Shown in pieces: positions 18,598-26,656 of a stretch of DNA of 56,973 nucleotides. The notes beneath the pieces are model-generated. The model was not told the DNA's origin. It saw nothing but the letters and a program-made list of their open reading frames with translations, and ran no database searches. The stretch comes from Planctomycetota bacterium (GTDB lineage Bacteria > Planctomycetota > Planctomycetia > Planctomycetales > Planctomycetaceae), in the NCBI GenBank assembly GCA_030836185.1, contig JAURQH010000029.1:1-56973 (forward strand). Reading direction: 5' to 3'. The translations under genes and the position numbers were made by a program. Every line of letters starts with the position of its first letter. Position 1 is the stretch's first letter.

Positions 18598-18638
18598 CCT
18601 GAAGTTCGATGATTGAAGGAATGATACGGAACTTCAGG
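18598..18638. repeat. Perfect 10-bp inverted repeat upstream of exbD
   Basis: CCTGAAGTTC at 18598-18607 and GAACTTCAGG at 18629-18638 are exact reverse complements separated by 21 bases. No T-run follows, so it is not a standard terminator. Lying 37 bp before the exbD start, it may be a protein-binding operator or an RNA hairpin in the leader. Confidence 0.6.
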
Positions 18639-18675
18639 AGGCCGCAAGGCGTCTTGTCAAAAGGATTATTGGCCG

Positions 18676-19089
18676 ATGCCGTTAAAATCACTCCCTGTCG
18701 AAGAACCTACGCTCAACCTGACGCCGATGGTTGATATCGTCTTTTTGTTGATCATCTTCTTTATGGTCGGGACGCAGTTTGCAGAGATGGAGCGTTCCAT
18801 CGATGTGCAATTGCCGACCGTCTCCAGTGTCACTCCTTTGACGGGAGTCCCCGATGCGAAAGTCGTCGATATTCATGCCGATGGCAAAATTGAATACGAA
18901 GGAGAAGAGCAGTCTTTAGAAACCTTGCAGGAGACGTTGAAGACTGCACAAGAAAACTATTCGGGGCAAGCGGTTGTGTTGCGAGGTGATCAGCGATGTG
19001 CGTATCAACAGATCATGAATGTGATCGCGGTCTGCAAACGGGCCAAGATTGCTTCAATTTCACTGGCCAACAAACCGGAACAAGAATAA
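18676..19089 (+). CDS. exbD: ExbD/TolR family proton-channel subunit
   Basis: The 137-residue protein has a short cytosolic start, one membrane helix with the essential Asp (LTPMVDIVFLLIIFFMVG, Asp20) and a periplasmic domain (GTQFAEMERSIDVQLP ... VVLRGDQRCAYQQIMNVIAVCKRA). ExbD/TolR works with a five-subunit ExbB/TolQ channel to couple the proton gradient to a TonB/TolA-type partner. No exbB/tolQ is adjacent, so the channel is encoded elsewhere. The next gene, 13 bp on, encodes a protein with a TonB-like anchor and is the likely partner. Confidence 0.93.
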   Translation: MPLKSLPVEEPTLNLTPMVDIVFLLIIFFMVGTQFAEMERSIDVQLPTVSSVTPLTGVPDAKVVDIHADGKIEYEGEEQSLETLQETLKTAQENYSGQAVVLRGDQRCAYQQIMNVIAVCKRAKIASISLANKPEQE

Positions 19090-19102
19090 CAGTTTCATCA
19101 CT

Positions 19103-21343
19103 ATGAGTCTCAGTCTCGATACCGGATTAATGATCGTCGTTGGGCTGCTGTCACTGACAGCGGTTGCGGCGGTGGTGTTGCTGGTCACGATGATGCTGGG
19201 CCGCAAAGCGGTCGCTCATGCGACGGGTCTTTCCTTCATCGTCTCTGTCTTGGCGCATCTTGGTTTTGTTTGTGCCTGGTTTGCGTGGTATCTCTACGTT
19301 GAGTTGAATCCGTCAGCGAGCGCCGTTGCCGCGGCGGAGCTTCCCCAACAAGAGGAAGTTGTCGAAATTCGGGATGTATTCGATGCGGCGGATGATCGTG
19401 TCACAGCGGAATCTGCTGGCGAGAGCGCGTTGTCCGAAGTGACTGAAAACACGATGGTTCCCGAACTCGAACGATTCGTTCCCGATGTCGAAGTCGAAAC
19501 ATTTCCTCCTGTTGATCCACAACGTGATGTGGTGACCGCGGAAATGTCACCTCCTATTGATATTCCCGATGTTCGTAGCGAACCTGATTTGCCGGTCTCG
19601 GTTCCCGTGCCTGTCAAAGCGGGAGCGACTGGACCCATGACACAGGCTCAGATCCCGCTGGAAGTTGAAGCGCCTGTTCGACAAGCCCGGCCAGAAGTCA
19701 AAATTCCCGATACACCGTTGGAGCGAACGGTCACTCCGACCGTCGCGCAGCAGGACTCCGCGTTGGAGCGGTCTCAAAAAACGGGAGCCGTGAATCGAAT
19801 CGACATTGATTCCAAACCGCTGCTCTCAGCCCCCAATTTGGTGGAAGATCCTGAAGCAATGTTGGAGAAAGCGGAAAATGATCTGACAATCAGCCAACTT
19901 GCCGGACCAACTCCCACGATTATTGACGATTCCAACTACGGAACCGAAGCCAACGCAGATTCTGACGACGGCAAGATCAGCGATTCCCTCGAAGAGAATA
20001 TCACACGCACCAAATTGGCCGAGCCAATTGGTATTGAAGGAGGATCGATGCAGCGGGACCGTCCCAATTTCGCCCCGTCGATTCCCTTCCCTGATGTTGA
20101 TGGGCTCATGGTGACGCCCACCGTTCCCGATCTTGGGTTACCGACAGTCGATACCAACGCCCCTAATTTGGTGAAACCCAATTTTGATTTCCCATTGGAA
20201 CGGTCTGTCGAAACAGTTCCTGAGACTTACCGATTGCGTTCCATCGAACGTCGGGCCGATATTGCCCGTAAGTTTGGCGGAACGGAAGAAACCGAACGTG
20301 CGGTCGAGAATTCATTAGCGTGGCTGGCCTCTCATCAAAGTGCCGCCGGGTATTGGGATGCAGATCGATATGGGAGTGGTCGTGGACCGGAAACCGATGT
20401 GGCCGATTTGAATCTGACCGAAGAACGAAAAAAAACACGCCGCGAGTCGGGCATTCAAGCCGATAGTGGTGTGACCGCATTATCATTATTGGCGTTTCTT
20501 GCAGCAGGATACACCAATGAAGAAGGCCAGTATGCCGACAATGTTGATCGAGCGATTCGCTGGATGATCAAACAACAACGTGAAGATGGATATCTGGGAG
20601 GCAACGCCAGTTATTTTGCGGCGAATTACTGTCATGGTATGGCAACATACGCGATGGCGGAAGCATTGGGAATGCAAAGCAATCCTGCGGCTGCCACCGA
20701 ATTGAAGGCAGCCGTTGAGGATGCCGTTAGCTATTCGCTGTTAATGCAAAATACGACGGACGGCGGTTGGCGTTATCGTGCGCAATCGGCTGAAGGGGAT
20801 ATGAGTATTTTCGGTTGGCAATTGATGGCCTTGAAATCTGCCGATATCGCCGGAATCACCATTCCTGAGACCGCCAAGAATCGGATGATTGGTTTTTTGC
20901 GAGATCGGTCGTTGGGTGAAGGAAAAGGATTAGCGGCCTACCGACCGGGTGAACCGGCAACGCATGCGATGACTGCCGAAGCACTCTTCTGCAAACAAAT
21001 TCTCGGCATCCGACGCGGTAACCCCCAATCGACCGAAGCCGTCGAGTTTCTGCTTCGTAAACCACCAAAAATTTCAGACTGGAATCTCTATTACTGGTAC
21101 TACGGAACTTTGGCCATGTACCAGTATGGGGGCGACGAATGGGACCGCTGGAATCTCTCAATGCGAGACACCTTGGTGTCCACTCAAAAACTCAAAGGGG
21201 ATAACGCAGGAAGTTGGGATCCGGTCGGTCCGTGGGGACCGTATGGAGGGCGAGTTTATTCGACCGCACTGGCCACTTTATGCCTGGAAGTCTATTATCG
21301 CTTCTTGCCATTGTACGAACACGGCGGTCGCTTCGACGAGTGA
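19103..21343 (+). CDS. TonB-anchored protein with squalene-cyclase-like alpha/alpha repeats
   Basis: From ATG 19103 the protein has 746 residues. Two membrane helices come first (about 8-32 and 42-66). The second contains Ser48-x3-His52 (FIVSVLAHLGFVCAW), the S-x3-H signature seen in TonB and TolA. A Pro/Glu/Asp-rich region of about 300 residues follows, probably spanning the periplasm. The last 370 residues are prenyltransferase/squalene-oxidase-type repeats (ENSLAWLASHQSAAGYW, DRAIRWMIKQQREDGYLG, LLMQNTTDGGWRYR). No DxDD cyclase motif is seen, so it is unlikely to cyclise hopene precursors; a binding or structural role is more probable. The longer frame from 19049 overlaps exbD and is not preferred. 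Confidence 0.8.
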   Translation: MSLSLDTGLMIVVGLLSLTAVAAVVLLVTMMLGRKAVAHATGLSFIVSVLAHLGFVCAWFAWYLYVELNPSASAVAAAELPQQEEVVEIRDVFDAADDRVTAESAGESALSEVTENTMVPELERFVPDVEVETFPPVDPQRDVVTAEMSPPIDIPDVRSEPDLPVSVPVPVKAGATGPMTQAQIPLEVEAPVRQARPEVKIPDTPLERTVTPTVAQQDSALERSQKTGAVNRIDIDSKPLLSAPNLVEDPEAMLEKAENDLTISQLAGPTPTIIDDSNYGTEANADSDDGKISDSLEENITRTKLAEPIGIEGGSMQRDRPNFAPSIPFPDVDGLMVTPTVPDLGLPTVDTNAPNLVKPNFDFPLERSVETVPETYRLRSIERRADIARKFGGTEETERAVENSLAWLASHQSAAGYWDADRYGSGRGPETDVADLNLTEERKKTRRESGIQADSGVTALSLLAFLAAGYTNEEGQYADNVDRAIRWMIKQQREDGYLGGNASYFAANYCHGMATYAMAEALGMQSNPAAATELKAAVEDAVSYSLLMQNTTDGGWRYRAQSAEGDMSIFGWQLMALKSADIAGITIPETAKNRMIGFLRDRSLGEGKGLAAYRPGEPATHAMTAEALFCKQILGIRRGNPQSTEAVEFLLRKPPKISDWNLYYWYYGTLAMYQYGGDEWDRWNLSMRDTLVSTQKLKGDNAGSWDPVGPWGPYGGRVYSTALATLCLEVYYRFLPLYEHGGRFDE

Positions 21344-21348
21344 CAGTT

Positions 21349-21867
21349 TTATTCTTGGTCGTTCTGTTTTCTCTCACGCTCGCGAACTTCTCGTTCGCGC
21401 GTCGCTGCATCACGTCTTTCTTCGGGAGGACGATGCGGTCCTCGTTCTTCACGCAGTTCATTCACTTCGCGGCGTAACGTCCGAACTTCATTCCGCAAAT
21501 CACCAACAAGCTCGAAGAGTTCACCCAATTCACCGCGAGGCTCGTCACCTTCTTTTTCGCCATGTTCGTGGTGTTCGAGAACTTCAGAGATTTCTTCCAC
21601 TTCATGTTCAAGCCGTTCACGCACCTCACCGATTTCCTCCAACTCCCGCTCGGCTTCCTCCATTTCACGTCCGAGATTGTGAAGGTGTTTTTCCAGCTCC
21701 TCTTCCCGTTGACCGAGTTTCTCGTGTTCTCGTTCCAAGTTCTCACGATGTGCGTGCATTTCATCGGGGCTTGGTTCCCGCTCGGCAATGGCCGAGGTTC
21801 CCCACCACAACAGAGGGATCGACAGAAGAGATAGACAAATGGTGCATCGCATTAATGTTCTTCGCAT
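21349..21867 (-). CDS. Secreted coiled-coil protein, unknown function
   Basis: From ATG 21867 (MRRTLMRCTICLSLLSIPLL) the product has 172 residues: a signal peptide to about residue 28, then an extremely charged Glu/Arg/His-rich coiled coil (repeats such as REEELEKHLHNLGREMEEAE) and a basic Arg/Glu tail. AAAAAAGG about 7 bases before the ATG supports this start over the upstream ones. It converges on the preceding gene with 5 bp between stops. The low-complexity composition makes homology calls unreliable; a periplasmic spacer or scaffold is a guess. Confidence 0.65.
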   Translation of the reverse strand: MRRTLMRCTICLSLLSIPLLWWGTSAIAEREPSPDEMHAHRENLEREHEKLGQREEELEKHLHNLGREMEEAERELEEIGEVRERLEHEVEEISEVLEHHEHGEKEGDEPRGELGELFELVGDLRNEVRTLRREVNELREERGPHRPPEERRDAATREREVRERERKQNDQE

Positions 21868-21980
21868 GACATACCTTTTTTGGCAAGATCGTGTGGTGGA
21901 ATCGACATCTGGGACTCGCGTCCGTCCTCCATTTAGCATACCCTGAAATGGATCGTACGTCGAACTTTTTCGAGTCTGCC

Positions 21981-22904
21981 ATGCCACTCAATCGACTCTC
22001 CGAATGGGTCGCCATTCAACGAAACCCAAGCTCTGGTAGTGGGGCAGGGCGTGAAGAGTTAGTGCGGCTTGTTCTCAGATTGCAAAATTTTGGTTATCAG
22101 GTCCGATCATTCAAAGATCGCGACAAACTGTTGCAGGCATTGAACAATCCCGAGAAGCGATCTCGACTGAAATGTCTCGTCGCGGCTGGTGGAGACGGAA
22201 CGGTTAACGATGTGCTCAATCGATACCCCAGTGTGCCGATCTCTTTGTTCCCGATGGGAACAGAAAATCTGCTCGCTAAATATCTGCAAATCACCGATTC
22301 GGGGGAACGGCTAGCCGAGATCATTCACGAGGGCAGGACGGAGAAATTTGACCTGTGTCAGGTGAATGGACGTAAGTTCCTGTTAATGGCCAGTTTTGGT
22401 ATCGATGCCGAGGTTGTTCATCGCACTAGCCAAGCTCGGAAGGGAAACATCAGTAAACTCAATTACGTCCAACCTTTTTGGGATTCCGTTCGTAATTACG
22501 AGTACCCGGAAATACGCATTTTCGTTGATGATGCGGTGGAGCCGGTGGTCGGACGATTCGGCATCATTAGCAATATTCCGGCGTACGCCTTACAGTTGCC
22601 ATTCGCAACAGCAGCGAGCCCGTTTGATGGCAGGCTCGATCTGCGATTATTCGAGAAAGGGTCACTCTGGTCGACGATGGAATATTTGTATTATGTCACG
22701 AATCGTTGGCACGAAGACCGGGACGATGTCACCTGTCTGAGTGGAAGTCGATTTCGTCTCGAAAGTGATGTGCCGGTTCCGATTCAGGTGGACGGGGATC
22801 CGGCAGGATTTACACCCGCATTGATCGAATTGAGTTCATCGGATGTCTCATTATTGGTACCCAAATATTTTTTATCTGATCAGTCGGAAAGGATTCCTCG
22901 ATGA
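21981..22904 (+). CDS. Diacylglycerol/lipid kinase family protein (YegS-like)
   Basis: From ATG 21981 the protein has 307 residues. The catalytic nucleotide loop GGDGTVND (70-77) is intact, preceded by [12 protein letters not shown] and followed by [13 protein letters not shown], matching the DagK/YegS family that phosphorylates lipids such as diacylglycerol or phosphatidylglycerol. The later part ([18 protein letters not shown]) also fits. ATG 21948 is an alternative start. Its last four bases (ATGA) overlap the kdsA start, indicating translational coupling with an LPS gene, so its lipid substrate may relate to the envelope. Confidence 0.88.
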   Translation: MPLNRLSEWVAIQRNPSSGSGAGREELVRLVLRLQNFGYQVRSFKDRDKLLQALNNPEKRSRLKCLVAAGGDGTVNDVLNRYPSVPISLFPMGTENLLAKYLQITDSGERLAEIIHEGRTEKFDLCQVNGRKFLLMASFGIDAEVVHRTSQARKGNISKLNYVQPFWDSVRNYEYPEIRIFVDDAVEPVVGRFGIISNIPAYALQLPFATAASPFDGRLDLRLFEKGSLWSTMEYLYYVTNRWHEDRDDVTCLSGSRFRLESDVPVPIQVDGDPAGFTPALIELSSSDVSLLVPKYFLSDQSERIPR

Positions 22905-23746
22905 CAGTTACTGATGTTCCCGTGGGGCAGTGGACTTGTGGAGTCCAGCAACCGTTATTGTTCATCTCCGGGCCGTGCGTTATGGAAGATGAAGAATTGG
23001 TCAAGCGAACCTCGGGGGAACTCGCCGAGATTGCCGAACGGTTGGGTGTCCAACTTGTCTACAAATCCAGTTTTGATAAAGCCAATCGAACCAGCATTCA
23101 CTCGTATCGTGGCCCTGGTCTTGAACAAGGGTTAGATTGGCTGGCAGCCGTGAAAGAACGTACCGGCTTGCCCGTCACCACCGACGTTCACGAGCCGGAG
23201 CAAGCCCGCAGAGCGGCGGAAGTGTGCGATATCATTCAGATCCCCGCATTCCTGGCTCGCCAAACCGATCTGTTACAAGCCGCCGCGGAAGGAACCGCCA
23301 AGCATGGAGGTGTCGTGAACATCAAAAAACCGCAGTTTGTTGCTCCTGAGGATACCGAACATGCGGTGCAAAAATGTCGAGAGTCGGGGAACGACCGCGT
23401 CTTATTGACGGAACGGGGAACAACCTTTGGATACGGCAGGCTAGTCAACGATTTTCGCTGTGTCTCGATCATGCATGACATTGGAACGCCGGTCATTTAC
23501 GATGCAACACACAGTGTTCAAACCCCCGGTGGAAAAACAACCGGCGGGCAACGTGAGATGGTGTGGCCCCTCTCACGAGCGGCAGTGGCGTGTGGCTGCG
23601 ATGGTGTCTTTTTTGAAACACACCCCGATCCCGACAACGCCAAGAGTGATGGCCCCAACATGGTTCCTCTGTCACAAGCGGAACAATTGATGACACAATT
23701 GACTCAAGTGAGAGATCTCATTCTTTCTCTTCCGACCAACTCATAA
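22901..23746 (+). CDS. kdsA: 3-deoxy-8-phosphooctulonate (KDO-8-P) synthase, metal-dependent class
   Basis: The 281-residue protein condenses PEP with arabinose 5-phosphate to give KDO 8-phosphate for LPS. It has [11 protein letters not shown] at the N-terminus, then [18 protein letters not shown] and KKPQF. Cys26, His204 ([11 protein letters not shown]), Glu239 (FFETHPDP) and Asp250 match the four metal ligands of the class II (Aquifex-type) enzyme; class I enzymes have Asn at the first position. The gene overlaps the lipid kinase gene by 4 bp. Confidence 0.95.
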   Translation: MTVTDVPVGQWTCGVQQPLLFISGPCVMEDEELVKRTSGELAEIAERLGVQLVYKSSFDKANRTSIHSYRGPGLEQGLDWLAAVKERTGLPVTTDVHEPEQARRAAEVCDIIQIPAFLARQTDLLQAAAEGTAKHGGVVNIKKPQFVAPEDTEHAVQKCRESGNDRVLLTERGTTFGYGRLVNDFRCVSIMHDIGTPVIYDATHSVQTPGGKTTGGQREMVWPLSRAAVACGCDGVFFETHPDPDNAKSDGPNMVPLSQAEQLMTQLTQVRDLILSLPTNS

Positions 23747-23776
23747 ATTATCTACGAATAATTCAGGTTCAACAGC

Positions 23777-25483
23777 ATGACTTTTTCCGTTCGCCTTGGT
23801 TTGTTCTGGTCTCTTTCCGCCTGCTTGTTGGTCGGTTGTCCCTCACCTCCACCTTCGAGTGGAACGGGAGGAAGTTCAGAGACATCGAGTACTGCTGAGG
23901 AACAGCGCTGTGCTGACAGCCTGAAGAATGCTTTTAATTCACTCGATCCGCATCGTCTGGAAATTGACGCTGATCTCGAAGCGACAGCCAATGAGCTTAA
24001 CAACTGGCTTTCATCATGCGGTCAATCGGAATGGGACGATGAGAAGGCCTTAAAGAGATTAAACAAAATACTTAGCGACGAGCAGATGGCCACGATTCAG
24101 GCCGAGCGATTTGGAAGTCGCGATGTCGCCCATGTGCGAACTTCGATTTTGTTGCGTCAAATCGCAGAACAAGCAGCAGAAGACGCAGATTCAGATCTCG
24201 AACGCGCTGTCAGCCTGTTTCGGTACGTGACTCGTACGATAATCCAGCAGCCCGACAACCAAAACATCCCGCTCACTTTGTATCAAGTCTTTCTCTTCGG
24301 TCGAGCCACAGCCGAGCACCAGGCGTGGGCCTTCACTGAACTACTGCATCAGTTACGGATTGATGCGGTCGTACTAACGCCGCAACAACAAGGGGACAAG
24401 AAATGGATCGTCGCGGTTTGCCTCGAAGAGGGGAATTATCTCTTCGATTTTTCTTTGTTGACGCCTGTGCCGTCCAAATCTTCGACATCTTGGCGGATTG
24501 ACACTCCTGCCACTCTCCAGGAAGTCATCAAGAGTCCCAAACTTCTCACTGTTCTTCAGGAACTGGGAAGTCAAGTGCCTTCAGCGACCGAGTTAACAAC
24601 TCCTCATGTACTGGTCCCCTATAGTGCAACATTCTGGTCGATGCGAATGCGTTCTCTCAACCAGACACAGTCTGGGTTGGCCGCGGTGTTGGCCGACCCT
24701 TTACTCGATGGTGAGTATGGAATGGGGGCTCTCGCTCGAATTGCCAAGAGCTCCGAAAATTGGGTGCTATCCAATTTGACACTCTGGGAGTTCTCTGAAG
24801 AACAGGAAACCAAATATTGGTCGATTCGCAAAAACTCCTCGCAAGAGCAGGCGTTAATTGCTCGCATGATGCCATTTCTCGCTCCGTTGGAAGTTCAGGT
24901 GAATAAGGAAAAGCAGGAGGTGAATATTACGAAAGAAGGAAAGAAACAGTGGGCAACACGACTCACCCAGCTTCAGGGAGAGTTTCCGAAAGCCATCAGA
25001 AACTACGGCGGTTTACGAGTGGGTAGCAAGAACACGCGAAACTTAATATTGGCTCAAGATATCGATCCGTCGATTCAAGCAATTTTACCAGTGATCATAC
25101 AAAGAGAAGATGCTGCCGCCGAAGATGCCCATTTTTGGGTGGCGGCTTCGCAATACGACCTCGGAGAATGGACCGATGCTCGTAGTACTTATCAGGATTA
25201 CCTGAATCGGTATGACGCAGCTCGATGGACCGATTCCGTTCATCTTATACTGGCCCAGATCGCAATGTCTGAAGAGGATTTTGAAACGGCACGAAACCAC
25301 TTGAGCAGCATCTTGAAAACTTCCTCGCTCAAAAAGGCGGCAATGTTTCTGGAGTCGCAGATTTCGGAATCATCCACAAGCGAGCCAACTAAAAAAGAAG
25401 AGTCCAAAGCACCGAAGGAAGAGACTGAGATAAAATCGGAATCGAAAGAAGAATCAAAAACAGCGAAGCCCGGCGATTCTTAA
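23777..25483 (+). CDS. Lipoprotein with degenerate transglutaminase-like domain and TPR-like repeats
   Basis: The 568-residue protein has a lipoprotein signal (SLSACLLVGC, acylated Cys21) followed by a Ser/Gly/Pro linker. A transglutaminase-like region (about 155-240) includes ERAVSLFRYVTRTI and FGRATAEHQAWAFTELLHQL. The Cys expected in the GxCxxxA motif is absent from residues 175-184, so the thiol chemistry is probably lost. TPR-like helices lie near 465-540 (AAASQYDLGEWTDARSTYQDYL), followed by a low-complexity Lys/Glu tail. A periplasmic scaffold role is likely. It starts 30 bp after kdsA; the two may share a transcript. Confidence 0.75.
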   Translation: MTFSVRLGLFWSLSACLLVGCPSPPPSSGTGGSSETSSTAEEQRCADSLKNAFNSLDPHRLEIDADLEATANELNNWLSSCGQSEWDDEKALKRLNKILSDEQMATIQAERFGSRDVAHVRTSILLRQIAEQAAEDADSDLERAVSLFRYVTRTIIQQPDNQNIPLTLYQVFLFGRATAEHQAWAFTELLHQLRIDAVVLTPQQQGDKKWIVAVCLEEGNYLFDFSLLTPVPSKSSTSWRIDTPATLQEVIKSPKLLTVLQELGSQVPSATELTTPHVLVPYSATFWSMRMRSLNQTQSGLAAVLADPLLDGEYGMGALARIAKSSENWVLSNLTLWEFSEEQETKYWSIRKNSSQEQALIARMMPFLAPLEVQVNKEKQEVNITKEGKKQWATRLTQLQGEFPKAIRNYGGLRVGSKNTRNLILAQDIDPSIQAILPVIIQREDAAAEDAHFWVAASQYDLGEWTDARSTYQDYLNRYDAARWTDSVHLILAQIAMSEEDFETARNHLSSILKTSSLKKAAMFLESQISESSTSEPTKKEESKAPKEETEIKSESKEESKTAKPGDS

Positions 25484-25577
25484 TTAAGCGACAGAAATTC
25501 TAAACACGATCACTTGCAACAGTCTTTGAAGACCGACACACTTCGTGGATCGATTCTTCATTTTTCGAGAGACTGAT

Positions 25578-26570
25578 ATGTCTGTGATTCTTCGTCGATA
25601 TTGGTTTTTGCTCGGCCTCTTGGTCATGATCCCAATGGGGCTGGGGGTTGGTTACACCATCACCGGGGGCTTTGTCCCGTTTTGGTTGAGAACTGTTAAT
25701 CCACGCTGGATCACAGCAGTCGTCCTGTTCTTGATGACATTTACGCTCGACTCTCGTCAGTTTTTGGTATCACTCAAAAAGCCCAGTCCTGTCTTGTTTG
25801 CAGGACTTGTCAACCTGGGCATGCTTCCGGTCATTGCCTGTGGATTGGCACCGTTACAACTGACGCTCGACTTTCAAGTCGGGTTGATGATCGCGGCCAC
25901 AGTTCCTTGTACGTTAGCAGCCGCCTCGGTCTGGACGCGTAAGGCGGGTGGCAACGACGCTGTTTCTCTTCTGGTCACACTTACGACCAATTCTCTCTGC
26001 GTGATCGTCACACCCTTCTGGTTGGCACAATCCACGGCGCAGGCTGTCGAATTTAATCTTTGGTACATGACTCTTCGATTGGTGCAAGCGGTTTTGATTC
26101 CCACAATTCTCGGCCAACTGTTGCGACTCATCCCCGCAAATGCTCGATTTGCAACCGAACGAAAAATCCCTATCGGAGTTCTTGCACAAGGGATGATTCT
26201 GATATTAGTGTTCACGGCATCGATGAATGCGGGTTTACAACTCGCCAGTGGAGAAGCAGAAATCGGAGCGGCTGCATTATTGTTGGTCTGGAGTTGTTGT
26301 TTGGGTCTCCACCTGACCGGAGCAGCCGTCGGATGGTGGGGAAGTGGCCTTTTAAAGCTTCCACTTGCCGACCGAAAAGCGGTTTTGTTTGCTGCGAGTC
26401 AGAAAACATTACCAATAGGCGTGTTATTGGCAACCGACCCAAGCATGTTTGGTAATGCAGGAGTTCCTTTTGCGATATTCCCGATGCTGATGTATCACAC
26501 CACACAACTTGTAGTCGACACCTTGATTGCACATCGCCTATCGTTGGTGACCGAAGAGAGCACCAATTGA
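25578..26570 (+). CDS. Bile acid:sodium symporter family-like transporter
   Basis: From ATG 25578 (MSVILRRYWFLLGLL) the protein has 330 residues and about nine or ten hydrophobic helices. It shows SBF/BASS-type features: MTFTLDSRQFLVSLKKP in the second helix region, MIAATVPCTLAAASVWTRKAGGNDA around the helix-break motif, and ASQKTLPIGVLLA in the later half. The nearest type appears to be the SBF-like (PF13593-type) branch. Substrates in bacteria are organic anions, but the actual one here is unknown. The ATG at 25578 is chosen because the upstream frame adds a polar leader. Confidence 0.78.
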   Translation: MSVILRRYWFLLGLLVMIPMGLGVGYTITGGFVPFWLRTVNPRWITAVVLFLMTFTLDSRQFLVSLKKPSPVLFAGLVNLGMLPVIACGLAPLQLTLDFQVGLMIAATVPCTLAAASVWTRKAGGNDAVSLLVTLTTNSLCVIVTPFWLAQSTAQAVEFNLWYMTLRLVQAVLIPTILGQLLRLIPANARFATERKIPIGVLAQGMILILVFTASMNAGLQLASGEAEIGAAALLLVWSCCLGLHLTGAAVGWWGSGLLKLPLADRKAVLFAASQKTLPIGVLLATDPSMFGNAGVPFAIFPMLMYHTTQLVVDTLIAHRLSLVTEESTN

Positions 26571-26596
26571 GACGAGCCTATCGCTCGAACATTCCA

Positions 26597-26632
26597 TAAA
26601 AAACGCCACAAGAATATTTCATCTTGTGGCGT
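26597..26632 (-). terminator. Rho-independent terminator for the vWA operon
   Basis: ACGCCACAAGA (26603-26613) and TCTTGTGGCGT (26622-26632) form a perfect 11-bp stem with an 8-base loop. Read on the minus strand, the stem is followed by TTTTT, so it terminates the minus-strand vWA genes. It may also slow plus-strand transcription from the transporter gene, whose stop lies 32 bp upstream of the stem. Confidence 0.85.
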
Positions 26633-26656
26633 CCGCTTATTGAAGAGTGTTCGTTA

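Noticed and set aside
19103-21343. Squalene-hopene cyclase for hopanoid synthesis
   Set aside because: The DxDD catalytic motif is not present and the protein has a TonB-like anchor and long periplasmic linker, so it is not a standard cyclase despite the hpnH gene in the window.
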